64,000 nt of DNA, taken from assembly GCF_019236475.1 (NCBI RefSeq), contig NZ_JAFAIX010000005.1, forward strand, positions 124,001 to 188,000, in the 5' to 3' direction. Of the stretch, positions 8,039-17,360 are shown one piece after another. The notes below the pieces were generated by a model. It did not search any database, was not told the origin of the DNA, and saw nothing but the letters and a program-made list of their open reading frames with translations. Source of the stretch: Chitinophaga sp. GTDB lineage: Bacteria; Bacteroidota; Bacteroidia; Chitinophagales; Chitinophagaceae. The position numbers and the translations under genes were made by a program. The stretch's first letter is position 1. Each line of letters begins with the position of its first letter.

Positions 8039-9055
8039 ATGATCGATTTTAGAAGCGACACTTTTACACGTCCCTCCCATGGCATGTTACAGGCCATGAC
8101 TACCGCCCCAGTAGGCGATGATGTTTTCGGAGAGGACCCCAGTGTTAACAAACTGGAAGCCATGATGGCAGACTACTTTGGCAAAGAGTCAGCCCTTTAC
8201 TGCCCTTCCGGCACAATGTCCAATCAGATTGGCATCAATGTACATACACGCCCAGGAGATGAAGTCATCTGCTCCCACCTGGCCCACGTATTCGTCTATG
8301 AAGGAGGGGGTATCGCCTTCAACTCCGGCTCGCAAGCCCATACCATACACGGCGACAGAGGCATGATCACTGCAGACCAAGTGCAGGCTGCCATTCAACC
8401 AGATGATATCCACCGCGCCAATACCAGCCTCGTTTGCCTGGAAAATACGTCCAACAGAGGCGGAGGCGCCTGTTATAATTGGCAAGATATAGCAGCGATA
8501 CGCAATGTATGTGCGCAGCATAATCTTAAATTGCATTTAGATGGCGCCCGCTTGTTTAACGCACTGGTAGCCACCGGACAAGATCCTAAAACCTACGGCC
8601 AAACATTTGACAGCATCTCCGTTTGCCTCAACAAAGGCATGGGCTGCCCGATGGGGTCTGTACTAATGGGCGACCGCGATTATATCCGCGCTGCTCGCCG
8701 CATTCGTAAGAAATTGGGCGGAGGTATGCGCCAGGCAGGATATATGGCTGCTACTGGAATATACGCTATGGAGAACAATATAGCACGTCTCGCTGAAGAC
8801 CACCTGCATGCGAAAAAAATTGCTGCCGAACTGTCACAACACGATTTTATCGGTGAATTCCTGCCAGTGGAAACCAATATTCTCATATTTGAAGTAAAAG
8901 GCCGACTGACACCACAACAATTTGCGGATCATCTAAAAGCCAATAACATCCTCGTTATCCCTATTTCTGCCACACAGGTAAGAATGGTGCTGCACCTGGA
9001 TGTAACGCCGGAAATGGTAGACAAAACCTGCAAAGTGATAGCAGCGATGAGTTAG
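8039..9055 (+). CDS. Threonine aldolase (PLP-dependent, fold type I)
   Basis: This cytoplasmic enzyme cleaves L-threonine or allo-threonine to glycine and acetaldehyde. The 338-residue protein opens with the family hallmark IDFRSDTFTRP, has GDDVFGEDPSVNKLE at about 27-40, HLDGARL near 166-172, and the PLP lysine Lys199 in CLNKGMGCPMGS. This matches low-specificity aldolases of the LtaE/GntG group. The start ATG is well placed, with a possible promoter about 20 bp before it. It is followed after 70 bp by the promoter of valS and is probably monocistronic. The stereochemical preference cannot be read from the sequence. Confidence 0.92.
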   Translation: MIDFRSDTFTRPSHGMLQAMTTAPVGDDVFGEDPSVNKLEAMMADYFGKESALYCPSGTMSNQIGINVHTRPGDEVICSHLAHVFVYEGGGIAFNSGSQAHTIHGDRGMITADQVQAAIQPDDIHRANTSLVCLENTSNRGGGACYNWQDIAAIRNVCAQHNLKLHLDGARLFNALVATGQDPKTYGQTFDSISVCLNKGMGCPMGSVLMGDRDYIRAARRIRKKLGGGMRQAGYMAATGIYAMENNIARLAEDHLHAKKIAAELSQHDFIGEFLPVETNILIFEVKGRLTPQQFADHLKANNILVIPISATQVRMVLHLDVTPEMVDKTCKVIAAMS

Positions 9056-9125
9056 GGAGACAACATTCACCCGGGATTCAGTGCTAAAACTGCGGGTTAA
9101 TCTGTTCTCACTTCGCTTTTTTCTA

Positions 9126-9133
9126 TATTTTTG
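9126..9133 (+). promoter_or_regulatory. Promoter -7 element TATTTTTG for valS
   Basis: A full TAnnTTTG match, 21 bp before the ATG at 9155 and 12 bp before the ATG at 9146. It rules out the TTG at 9131 as a start. Confidence 0.6.
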
Positions 9134-9154
9134 CAGACTTATATTATGAATAGC

Positions 9155-11803
9155 ATGGAACTTTCTAAGAATTACCAACCTGCGACGGTTGAGGAAAAAT
9201 GGTATCAACATTGGATGGAAAAAGGCTATTTCCGTTCTACTCCGGATTCACGTAAACCGTTTACGGTCGTCATCCCTCCTCCCAATGTTACCGGTGTACT
9301 ACACATGGGCCATACCCTCAACGAAACCGTTCAGGATATCCTGGTACGCCGTGCCCGCATGAGCGGATTCAACGCCTGCTGGGTACCCGGTTCTGACCAC
9401 GCTTCCATTGCTACTGAAGCTAAAGTGGTAGATATGCTCAAACGCGAGAAAGGCATCGAGAAATCGCAACTGACCCGCGAAGAGTTTCTGAAATACGCTT
9501 TTGAGTGGAAAGACAAATACGGTGGCATCATCTATCACCAGATCAAAAAACTGGGCTGCTCCTGCGATTGGGACCGTGTTACCTTTACCATGGACGATCA
9601 CTACTACGAAGCAGTTATTAAAGTCTTTATAGACCTCTATAATAAAGGACTCATCTATCGCGGCGCCCGTATGATCAACTGGGATCCTAAGGCGAAGACT
9701 GCGCTCAGCGATGAGGAAGTAGAATACAAAGACCTCCAAGGTAAATTGTATCATGTTAAATACGCCATCACCAACGCTGAAGGCACGCCTACCGGTGAGT
9801 TCATCACGATCGCTACCCAGCGTCCTGAAACCATCATGGGCGATACCGCTATCTGCGTAAACCCTGATGATGAACGCTATAAACACCTGCAAGGCTTCTA
9901 TGCTACAGTGCCACTGGTGAACCGCCGTATTCCAGTAATCTTCGATACCTATGTTGACAAAGAATTCGGTACCGGCGCCCTGAAAGTGACGCCTGCACAT
10001 GATATCAATGACTACAACCTGGGTCTGAAACATAACCTGGAAGTAATCGATACCCTCAACGACGACGGTACCCTCAGCGCAGCCGCTGTGGTATTCGTTG
10101 GTGAAGACAGATTCGTTGCACGTAAGAAAGTAGTAGCCGCCCTCGATGAAGCCGGCCTTCTGGAAAAAGAACAAGAATACACTACCCGCCTCGGTTACAG
10201 CCAACGTAACCCTGACACCGTGGTGGAACCTCGTATCTCTACCCAGTGGTTCGTGAAAATGGCAGACATGGCAAAACCTGCACTGGATGCCGTTGTAAAC
10301 GGTGATGTTAAAATCCATCCCGGCGACAGATTCATGGCTACCTACAAATACTGGATGGAAAACGTGAAGGATTGGTGTATCTCCCGTCAACTCTGGTGGG
10401 GACAACAAATTCCTGCATGGTATACCAACGAGGGCGCTTTCGAAGTGGCTGCTACTGCTGCTGAAGCGGTGGCACAATTCGCGAAACGCGGTATCACCGT
10501 TGCTGCTGCGGATCTCAAACAGGATGAAGACTGCCTGGATACCTGGTTCTCTTCCTGGCTCTGGCCAATGGAAGTGTTCAATGGTATCTCTAAACCAGAT
10601 AACGCTGATATTAACTACTACTACCCTACCTCTGTACTCGTAACAGGTCAGGATATTATCTTCTTCTGGGTGGCCCGCATGATCATGGCCGGCCTGGAAT
10701 ACAAAGAAGTAAAACCTTTCAGCGACGTGTACTTCACTGGTATGGTACGCGATAAACAAGGCCGCAAGATGAGTAAGTCACTTGGTAACTCCCCTGACTT
10801 GCTGGAACTGATCCACCAATATGGCGCCGATGCGGTTCGTTTTGGCATCATGATCTCCTCCCCTGCCGGTAACGACCTGCTGTTCGATAACGCTAGCTGT
10901 GACCAGGGTTCCAAATTCGGTAATAAGATGTGGAACGCCCTGAAGCTGATCAAAATGTGGGAACAGAACCAGGAAGTAGATCAAACTAATATCGCTGCGA
11001 ATCACTTTGCGGTGAAATGGTTTGAAAGCCGCCTGCGCGAAGTACAAGCGGAAGTAGAAAATCTACACAACGACTTCCGCCTCAGCGAAGGACTGAAATC
11101 ATTGTACGGCCTTATCTGGGACGACTTCTGCTCCTGGTACCTGGAATGGGTGAAACCTGGTTTTGAACAGCCAATCGCGGCTTCTCTCTACCAGCACACG
11201 ATTCGTTTCTTCGAACAACTGATGCAACTGCTGCACCCATACATGCCGTTCATCACGGAAGAAATTTACCAGCATCTGAAAGTACGCAATGAAGATGATT
11301 CCCTGATGTTGCTGCAATTCAGCACACCAGAAGCGCCATCCCATGCTACTTTGACAGAAGGTATTCTGCTGAAAGAAGTAATCAGCAGCATCCGTGAGGC
11401 TAGACAGAAGCACCAGATCAAACCAAAGGATCCAATTGTATTGCATATCGAAACCAAACACGAAAATGCTTTCAAACAAATTGAGAGCATCCTCGCTAAA
11501 CAGGTGAATGCAAAAGCAGTTATCTATGTTGAAGAAGCAGTTCCAGGATGTATTACACTGGTAGTACAGAAAGATAAATTCTACCTGGGTACAGAAACAG
11601 AACTGGATAACAGCACACAGAAAGAAACCCTGGAGAAAGACCTGGTTTACCTGCAAGGCTTCCTTGCTTCCGTAGAAAAGAAACTCGCCAATGAACGCTT
11701 TGTTCAGAACGCGAAACCGGAAGTAGTGGATGTAGAACGTAAGAAGAAAGAAGACGCCGAAGCCAAAATTAAGGCGATAGAGGAAAGTCTGAAATCCTTA
11801 TAA
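9155..11803 (+). CDS. valS: Valine--tRNA ligase
   Basis: ValS charges tRNA-Val with valine and edits mischarged threonine. The protein is about 882 residues, as usual. It has the HIGH-type motif PPPNVTGVLHMGHTLN near the N-terminus, an editing (CP1) domain in the middle, KMSKSLGN near residue 538, an anticodon-binding domain, and a C-terminal coiled coil rich in Lys and Glu that contacts the tRNA. I prefer ATG 9155; ATG 9146 is also in frame and would add three residues. Its own promoter lies at 9126-9133 and a strong terminator follows at 11812-11839. Confidence 0.97.
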   Translation: MELSKNYQPATVEEKWYQHWMEKGYFRSTPDSRKPFTVVIPPPNVTGVLHMGHTLNETVQDILVRRARMSGFNACWVPGSDHASIATEAKVVDMLKREKGIEKSQLTREEFLKYAFEWKDKYGGIIYHQIKKLGCSCDWDRVTFTMDDHYYEAVIKVFIDLYNKGLIYRGARMINWDPKAKTALSDEEVEYKDLQGKLYHVKYAITNAEGTPTGEFITIATQRPETIMGDTAICVNPDDERYKHLQGFYATVPLVNRRIPVIFDTYVDKEFGTGALKVTPAHDINDYNLGLKHNLEVIDTLNDDGTLSAAAVVFVGEDRFVARKKVVAALDEAGLLEKEQEYTTRLGYSQRNPDTVVEPRISTQWFVKMADMAKPALDAVVNGDVKIHPGDRFMATYKYWMENVKDWCISRQLWWGQQIPAWYTNEGAFEVAATAAEAVAQFAKRGITVAAADLKQDEDCLDTWFSSWLWPMEVFNGISKPDNADINYYYPTSVLVTGQDIIFFWVARMIMAGLEYKEVKPFSDVYFTGMVRDKQGRKMSKSLGNSPDLLELIHQYGADAVRFGIMISSPAGNDLLFDNASCDQGSKFGNKMWNALKLIKMWEQNQEVDQTNIAANHFAVKWFESRLREVQAEVENLHNDFRLSEGLKSLYGLIWDDFCSWYLEWVKPGFEQPIAASLYQHTIRFFEQLMQLLHPYMPFITEEIYQHLKVRNEDDSLMLLQFSTPEAPSHATLTEGILLKEVISSIREARQKHQIKPKDPIVLHIETKHENAFKQIESILAKQVNAKAVIYVEEAVPGCITLVVQKDKFYLGTETELDNSTQKETLEKDLVYLQGFLASVEKKLANERFVQNAKPEVVDVERKKKEDAEAKIKAIEESLKSL

Positions 11804-11811
11804 TTTTTTCA

Positions 11812-11839
11812 ATCGCCCGGTCGTTCTATACCGGGCGAT
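11812..11839 (+). terminator. Intrinsic terminator of valS
   Basis: ATCGCCCGGT at 11812-11821 pairs with ACCGGGCGAT at 11830-11839 around an 8-nt loop and is followed by a T run, 9 bp after the valS stop. Confidence 0.9.
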
Positions 11840-11857
11840 TTTTTTCCCGCCAATACT

Positions 11858-12337
11858 ATGATCAAACACCTGTTACTTTCTGCACTGCTTCTGACAGGCT
11901 ACGCCGGCTTTGCGCAGTCGTCCAAAACGCCTGTAAAGAAACCAGCCGCAGTTGCCACCACGGATAAACACCCCAAGAAACTGATTAGTACCTGGGGAAT
12001 TTTCCTCAGTGATTCCCTGCCCAAAAATGAAGTGGTGAAACTCCTGGATTCTACCCTGGTAGTGCGCGATGAGAAAGGCGCTAAATATCCGGTGATTTCA
12101 TTTGCTTTTACCTACGAAAAACATGAAGTCTACCTAAATGATACTACCGGGCAACCCGGCATCTATAAAGACTTTACTGGTGATAATTTCAAATCTGCCA
12201 AAATGAGTCCTACCTGGAGCAAAGGAATGAAGGAAAAACTTGAAAAAGGAGATATCCTGTATTTTGATGAAATCCTTATCCAGTATACCCCTGAAAAGAT
12301 TTATAAAGCGCCTTCGCTGAAATTCATCATCAGGTAA
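11858..12337 (+). CDS. Small secreted protein of unknown function
   Basis: The 159-residue product has a signal peptide ending near GFAQS (residue 20), then a Lys/Pro/Ala-rich linker to about residue 40, and a compact domain with mostly beta character (STWGIFLSDSLPKNEVVKLL, SFAFTYEKHEVYLN, GDILYFDEILIQYTP). The domain is reminiscent of the C-terminal beta domains of GldM-type gliding proteins, but I cannot assign it. It starts only 18 bp after the valS terminator. No partner is apparent, and no catalytic residues stand out. Confidence 0.7.
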   Translation: MIKHLLLSALLLTGYAGFAQSSKTPVKKPAAVATTDKHPKKLISTWGIFLSDSLPKNEVVKLLDSTLVVRDEKGAKYPVISFAFTYEKHEVYLNDTTGQPGIYKDFTGDNFKSAKMSPTWSKGMKEKLEKGDILYFDEILIQYTPEKIYKAPSLKFIIR

Positions 12338-12365
12338 ACAGTAGATCACATTTTTGACCTATGAA

Positions 12366-12839
12366 ATGAAAATTACTGGCATATCTATATTCCTACTGGA
12401 AAAATTATACAATACCGATAAGTTAGAGCGGAAAGTTGCATATATGCGTACGCTCCCTCCGCACACTACTGGATTTACCTTGGCAAACCTTCTGGACACC
12501 AATGGATACCGATTAATTCCAAGTTTTGAAGACCATGATTTGAAGCATCTGCTTTTAGGCTATGCTTATACGATGCCTGATGAAATACGCATGCAGGCTT
12601 ATTTGATTGGCAATGGTAATTTTACCTGGCCATGCCTGGTCTTTTTCCTATCTCTTCTTTGGTTTTATCCATCCTCTTGGCGACATTTATTAAAGGATTA
12701 TCGCCAAGGGAGACGTAGCCCAAGTATTCTTGCGCTATCCATCGATGACTGCATGGAACTGCCACTACAGGAAACCATTTGCCGGTATGGACGCTCTCAC
12801 ATTATCAGTAAGAAAAAAGTTGTTGTAACGGGAGGATGA
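12366..12839 (+). CDS. Coq4-family metal-binding protein
   Basis: The 157-residue protein carries the exact Coq4 signature HDxxHx11E: His57-Asp58, His61 and Glu73. In yeast and human COQ4 this motif binds a divalent metal needed for coenzyme Q synthesis, where COQ4 acts in removing the C1 carboxyl of the ring. Bacteroidota normally make menaquinone, not ubiquinone, so the role here is unclear. A hydrophobic segment (PCLVFFLSLLWFYP) follows the motif. The ATG at 12366 is the first in frame; an ATG at 12361 is out of frame and stops at once. Its 3' end overlaps the converging 936-residue gene by 35 bp. Confidence 0.72.
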   Translation: MKITGISIFLLEKLYNTDKLERKVAYMRTLPPHTTGFTLANLLDTNGYRLIPSFEDHDLKHLLLGYAYTMPDEIRMQAYLIGNGNFTWPCLVFFLSLLWFYPSSWRHLLKDYRQGRRSPSILALSIDDCMELPLQETICRYGRSHIISKKKVVVTGG

Positions 12840-15615
12840 AATCCACTCTGACTTTCGCATTATCTACTGGGTCTGGATCAAGGAGGTAACTCATTCTCAT
12901 ACCGAATGTAAACGGAATAGTATTCCCCAGCTTCGTATCCAGGTATAATTCCCCACCAGTGGAACGATAAGTATTATCTACATGGCGGATATAATCGTTG
13001 GCACGACTGTAATCAAAGAAGGCATTTGCACGAACACGACTGATATACATGATCTGCGCAAATCCCCAGTCAGGGTACCATAGCGGGAAATGGTAATTCG
13101 CGCCTAGCTTATAAATACGGTTATAGAATGGTTTGTTATACCCTCTCGCATATACGAAACGATCTGTAAAGCTGTAGTTTCCTAGCGTATCATGGCGTTG
13201 ATAAGCTGCCTGTAATACCAGGCTATGGTTCCTGGATAATCCTGGTAGACTCAGATCAAAACGGCCGTAGAACTGGTTTCCACGGGCACCACCGATAGAA
13301 TTATTATACTGAAGCACCAGATATTGACCGAAATGGCTGTAAATATTTTGGGCAGCACGGATACGCTGGTTATTAAACACCAGGGCGGTAGATGCATACT
13401 GCTGCGGATTCACGCGGAAACGCAAACCATTTGCGTATAACTGCTGAATATAATAATTGGAAGATAAAGTCAAGGAACGACCATATAATCCAGACGAAAA
13501 ATTCAACGGTATCGTAAAACCAGCATGCCAACTGAGCTGATTCCAGTAGACAAGTTGGCCTTTAGAGGTATATCCACTTTTATTTATCGTATAGTCGACA
13601 CCGGTACCTAGCCACGGAAACCAGCCACCATACAGGAAGCTAGCGCCAAAATCGGAAGTACCTTCGTTTTTGTTATAGGTATAACCGACGGAAGTAGCAG
13701 TTGTATTGAGAACGTTATTCCCTAAGAGGCTAATACTATACTCCGGATCATTAAACGATGGTACCCAACTGTGAAAATTAAAGGTGCCAGTGGTTTTCCG
13801 GTATTTTTCAACAGGAAGGGAATCATGCGGCACGGTACTCAACACATTTCCTCCCTCATGGAATTCCGGATTCAGCCAAGCACTGCTACTGCGGACTGTC
13901 AGATCGGCGGGTTTCCAGTTGGTGGTAGATAGGGAGGACTGAAACAGCTTATATCCTTTATCCGTAAACTCACTGAATAGCAGACTATCCTGGTTAGGCG
14001 CCGCGAAGAGTGCTGAATTCGGAAGATCTGTTACTTGGTAGGTTTTCCTGTCAGATAACGTCATCGCGTATACGTTGTTCACGTCTTTACCACCAGCAAT
14101 GAAATAAGCGGTATCGCCATAAATAGTAGGCGCGCCGATCACATTAAAACTGAAGTCTGACAGGGTGGTAATTTGACCCGTAGTTAGGGATTGCTGTACC
14201 AAGGCCATTTTACCGGATTTATCGCGAGCGGCGGCAATCACGGCATCTTCCCCAGCAGTGAAACGAGGATTGGCAAAATACCAGTTGTCTGGATTGGGCA
14301 ATTCCTTTTCCACGGTGCCAGTTTCGGCATTGATCAACTGCAAACTGTATTTCATTTCCGGAGAAACAACCGTAGCAATGATTTTAGAACCATCATTATT
14401 GATATCTGGGGAGAAGAATTTCCCTCTGCCAGTAACCGTGCTGGTATGTCCCGTATTGCGGTCATAGACCCTGATAACGGAAAGTTCTTTCCAGCTCCAG
14501 CGAACATCGAATCTAGCAGCAGCCCAGACAATCCTGTTATTACGATAGCTGAAATAATCATCGAAGACTATACCCGGGTAGGTCAGCAGTTCTTCTGAGC
14601 CATCCTGACGCAACAGGTAAAAGGCGGGCACCTTGTTCCAAGAGCCTTTCAGGACGATAAAATCGTGATTCCCTGCGGAATACATGTATTTATAATCGGT
14701 ATAGACCTTTGCTTTCGGCGATACTGTTCTGACAGGTGTGATTGCTGGTCTTTGTGCCCAGGCATTCCAGATAGAATCATAATGACTAATCATGGCATGA
14801 TAGAAGCCAGTAACGTTCATGCCTGTACGCCGTTTTATGGCGCGAGACATTGGGTAAAAGACGCTTCTGTAGCGAACCGCGTCTCTCGTAACATCTTTCC
14901 AGAACGTAGGACCGTAATGGTCACGTCCATAAATGCTCATCAGGTAGCCTAAAGGGTAATGGTTCGGCAGGAAATCCTTATACGATCCACCGCGTATTTT
15001 CATATAGCGGTAATCCTTGTTTGCCAGCGAGAGCGCGCGGAAACCATCGAAGAAAGCCGGAAGTCGGCCCCTCCCCTGGTTACTGAGGGCTGTTTCCATC
15101 GTAACCGCATCTCCTTCCCAAAACCAGTTTGGAACAGCAATATTGGTGGCTGCTGCTTGTCCTAGTTGTCCGCCTACCCAAGAAGCCACTTTAGACACGC
15201 CCTGTCGGAAGTTCATGTTCTGCAGTACGTGCCGATATTCATGCAGCGACAGTTGTTCTGCCCAGTTGAGCGAACCCAGATCAAAAGAAGTAGGTGGCGG
15301 CGTGAGATAGAACTCCGAACGGAAAGGCCCCAGCGCCACATAACCGTTGGACTCCATGGTCTGGTTTTGCAGCACGATACTTACTTTCTGCTGCCGATTG
15401 CCGATAGACTGACGGGTATTGCGGTTGAGATAAGTAACGATATTGGCTACACGTTCCCCTGTCTGGCTCATTCCTTTGGGAAAAATGACCCGGACAGTAT
15501 CCGTGTTGATCTGCTGCCATTTAAGACTAGAGGGATTTCCCCCGAATTGTTGAGCAGCGAGTTGTAGGTTTGCCAGGAGCAAAAAAGCAGCGAAATAAAA
15601 ACGCATAGGATTCAA
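12805..15615 (-). CDS. Outer-membrane fusion: peptidase-like domain, beta-propeller and barrel
   Basis: The 936-residue protein has a signal peptide (cleaved near residue 21). Its N-terminal domain holds HEYRH (125-129) and, 37 residues later, WFWEGDA with Glu167, the HExxH...E layout of gluzincin (MA-clan) zinc peptidases. Residues about 290-600 look like TolB/WD40-type propeller blades (repeated F-x-P-D/N-I-x-x-D-G and similar). From about 630 to the end, alternating aromatic strands finishing in FILPLQQLFSY indicate an outer-membrane beta-barrel. Activity is inferred only. It could process or bind an exported substrate at the outer membrane. The gene is single, with the hairpin at 15670 upstream of it. 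Confidence 0.75.
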   Translation of the reverse strand: MNPMRFYFAAFLLLANLQLAAQQFGGNPSSLKWQQINTDTVRVIFPKGMSQTGERVANIVTYLNRNTRQSIGNRQQKVSIVLQNQTMESNGYVALGPFRSEFYLTPPPTSFDLGSLNWAEQLSLHEYRHVLQNMNFRQGVSKVASWVGGQLGQAAATNIAVPNWFWEGDAVTMETALSNQGRGRLPAFFDGFRALSLANKDYRYMKIRGGSYKDFLPNHYPLGYLMSIYGRDHYGPTFWKDVTRDAVRYRSVFYPMSRAIKRRTGMNVTGFYHAMISHYDSIWNAWAQRPAITPVRTVSPKAKVYTDYKYMYSAGNHDFIVLKGSWNKVPAFYLLRQDGSEELLTYPGIVFDDYFSYRNNRIVWAAARFDVRWSWKELSVIRVYDRNTGHTSTVTGRGKFFSPDINNDGSKIIATVVSPEMKYSLQLINAETGTVEKELPNPDNWYFANPRFTAGEDAVIAAARDKSGKMALVQQSLTTGQITTLSDFSFNVIGAPTIYGDTAYFIAGGKDVNNVYAMTLSDRKTYQVTDLPNSALFAAPNQDSLLFSEFTDKGYKLFQSSLSTTNWKPADLTVRSSSAWLNPEFHEGGNVLSTVPHDSLPVEKYRKTTGTFNFHSWVPSFNDPEYSISLLGNNVLNTTATSVGYTYNKNEGTSDFGASFLYGGWFPWLGTGVDYTINKSGYTSKGQLVYWNQLSWHAGFTIPLNFSSGLYGRSLTLSSNYYIQQLYANGLRFRVNPQQYASTALVFNNQRIRAAQNIYSHFGQYLVLQYNNSIGGARGNQFYGRFDLSLPGLSRNHSLVLQAAYQRHDTLGNYSFTDRFVYARGYNKPFYNRIYKLGANYHFPLWYPDWGFAQIMYISRVRANAFFDYSRANDYIRHVDNTYRSTGGELYLDTKLGNTIPFTFGMRMSYLLDPDPVDNAKVRVDFILPLQQLFSY

Positions 15616-15669
15616 ATAAGCAGGTATGAAATATAGTTTATTTCTGCCAATGCATCGTAAATAGTATCA

Positions 15670-15714
15670 AAAAAACCGGCAAATGACGTCTGCGACGTCA
15701 TTTGCCGGTTTTTT
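15670..15714 (-). terminator. Hairpin 1 of the double-hairpin family, alone
   Basis: A perfect 21-bp stem (15670-15690 and 15694-15714) with loop TGC, flanked by A and T runs, 26 bp after the sdaA stop on the minus strand. The linker TTTTTCGT that normally leads to hairpin 2 is present, but the second hairpin is lost. Confidence 0.8.
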
Positions 15715-15740
15715 ATCTTTTTCGTAGGAGCTTTTTGTAA

Positions 15741-17168
15741 TCAGCACTCAGAAAGGCTGATAGGAATATTTACAGCCAGCCCACCGTCTGATGTTTCTTT
15801 ATACTTGGAGTTCATATCCAGGGCCGTATCCCACATTGTTTTCACAACTGCATCCAAGGAAACCTTTGCCAGTTCAGGATTTGACTGCAATGCCAACTGG
15901 GAAGCCGTAATGGCTTTGATAGCACCCATGGTATTACGCTCGATGCATGGAACCTGTACCAGTCCACCGATTGGATCGCAGGTAAGTCCCAGATGGTGTT
16001 CCATAGCTATTTCTGCCGCCATCAACACTTGTCGTTGAGAACCACCGAGGCATTCCGTCAGTGCAGCAGCGGCCATAGCAGAAGACACGCCAATTTCCGC
16101 CTGACAGCCGCCCATGGCAGCCGAGATGGTGGAGCGTTTCTTGAAGATACTGCCGATTTCAGAAGCAGTTAGCAGGAACTGAATGATTTTATCTTCGTGG
16201 AGGCCATCGCAGAAAGCAATGAAGTACTGCAATACGGCCGGGATAACCCCTGCAGCGCCATTGGTAGGGGCAGTTACCACGCGTCCGAAGGAAGCGTTTT
16301 CTTCATTTACCGCCAGGGCAAAGCAGCTTACCCAATCCAGTGTATAGGAGAAATGTTCTCCGCCAGCACGGATGGCTTCAATCCAAGAGGTATAATCTGT
16401 ATAGGTACGTCCTTGCAGCAGTTTCTTATTCAGGGCAGCAGCGCGGCGGGCTACTTTGAGGCCGCCAGGCAGCTCTCCGGTAGTATGACAGCCACGGAAA
16501 GTACATTCCTGCATCACGCGCCAGATATTGAGTACGCCTGTTCTAGTTTCCGCTTCTGGACGCCAAGCCTGTTCATTTTCCATCACCACTTCAGAGATAC
16601 TGAATCCTGTTTTGATGCAAAATTGCAACAACTGACGAGCGGTATCAATTGGGAAAGGTAAGTCTACAGAGGATCCTGCAGAATTACCTTCACCTTCTTG
16701 TACCACAAAACCGCCACCAATGGAGTAATAGGTAGCAGCTCGTTGATCGCCATCATTGAAGGTGACCAGGAAAGTGAGTGCATTCGGGTGGAAAGGCAGG
16801 GATTCTTCGAAGAGGAAGGTTACATCTTCCATTGGGTCGAAGTCAATCTCATATTTGCCGGCAACGGTCATTTTACGGTTGCGGCGTATAGCGTCAATCT
16901 TGGGAGTGATTTGGTTTACGTCGAAGGTAACAGGATCATCGCCACAGAGGCCAAGCAAAACGGCAATGTCTGTACCGTGTCCATGGCCCGTTTTAGCCAG
17001 GGAACCGTACAGGAGCACCTGTAAACGGGAAATGGCCGGGAGCTTGCCTTCGGTTTCCAGATCATGGAGGAAACGCAGTGCTGCGCGCCATGGACCGAGG
17101 GTATGCGAACTCGATGGACCTACGCCTATCTTAAAAATATCAAATACGGATATACATTCGTGTGCCAC
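15741..17168 (-). CDS. sdaA: L-serine ammonia-lyase, iron-sulfur, single chain
   Basis: The enzyme deaminates L-serine to pyruvate and ammonia using a [4Fe-4S] cluster. The beta domain begins with the family hallmark [21 protein letters not shown]. The alpha domain has the cluster cysteines in GLTCDPIGG and QVPCIERN, with a further Cys near the C-terminus. With GTG 17168 as start the product is 475 residues, the usual length. The open frame extends 30 codons upstream, but that extension is Cys-rich, unlike the family, and lacks a good start. Hairpin 15670-15714 ends the transcript. Confidence 0.93.
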   Translation of the reverse strand: MAHECISVFDIFKIGVGPSSSHTLGPWRAALRFLHDLETEGKLPAISRLQVLLYGSLAKTGHGHGTDIAVLLGLCGDDPVTFDVNQITPKIDAIRRNRKMTVAGKYEIDFDPMEDVTFLFEESLPFHPNALTFLVTFNDGDQRAATYYSIGGGFVVQEGEGNSAGSSVDLPFPIDTARQLLQFCIKTGFSISEVVMENEQAWRPEAETRTGVLNIWRVMQECTFRGCHTTGELPGGLKVARRAAALNKKLLQGRTYTDYTSWIEAIRAGGEHFSYTLDWVSCFALAVNEENASFGRVVTAPTNGAAGVIPAVLQYFIAFCDGLHEDKIIQFLLTASEIGSIFKKRSTISAAMGGCQAEIGVSSAMAAAALTECLGGSQRQVLMAAEIAMEHHLGLTCDPIGGLVQVPCIERNTMGAIKAITASQLALQSNPELAKVSLDAVVKTMWDTALDMNSKYKETSDGGLAVNIPISLSEC

Positions 17169-17360
17169 TAGTAATAATTGATTTCCTGTAAAATTAAGGC
17201 AACTTAAGCAGATAAAATCCGCCCTACATCCGCGGTTGCAATAATTTCTTCGTACCACTTGACAATATGCTGCATTAAAATCGTTAAAGTTTTATAGGCG
17301 GTACAGCCTGGTATAATTTTCATCCTTATTTTCAGGAAACTAAATCGCCATTCAGTTACT

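Noticed and set aside
9299..10759. Long open frame of 486 codons antisense to valS
   Set aside because: It lies fully inside the well-supported valS gene and its translation has no family features; the codon bias of valS keeps this frame open.
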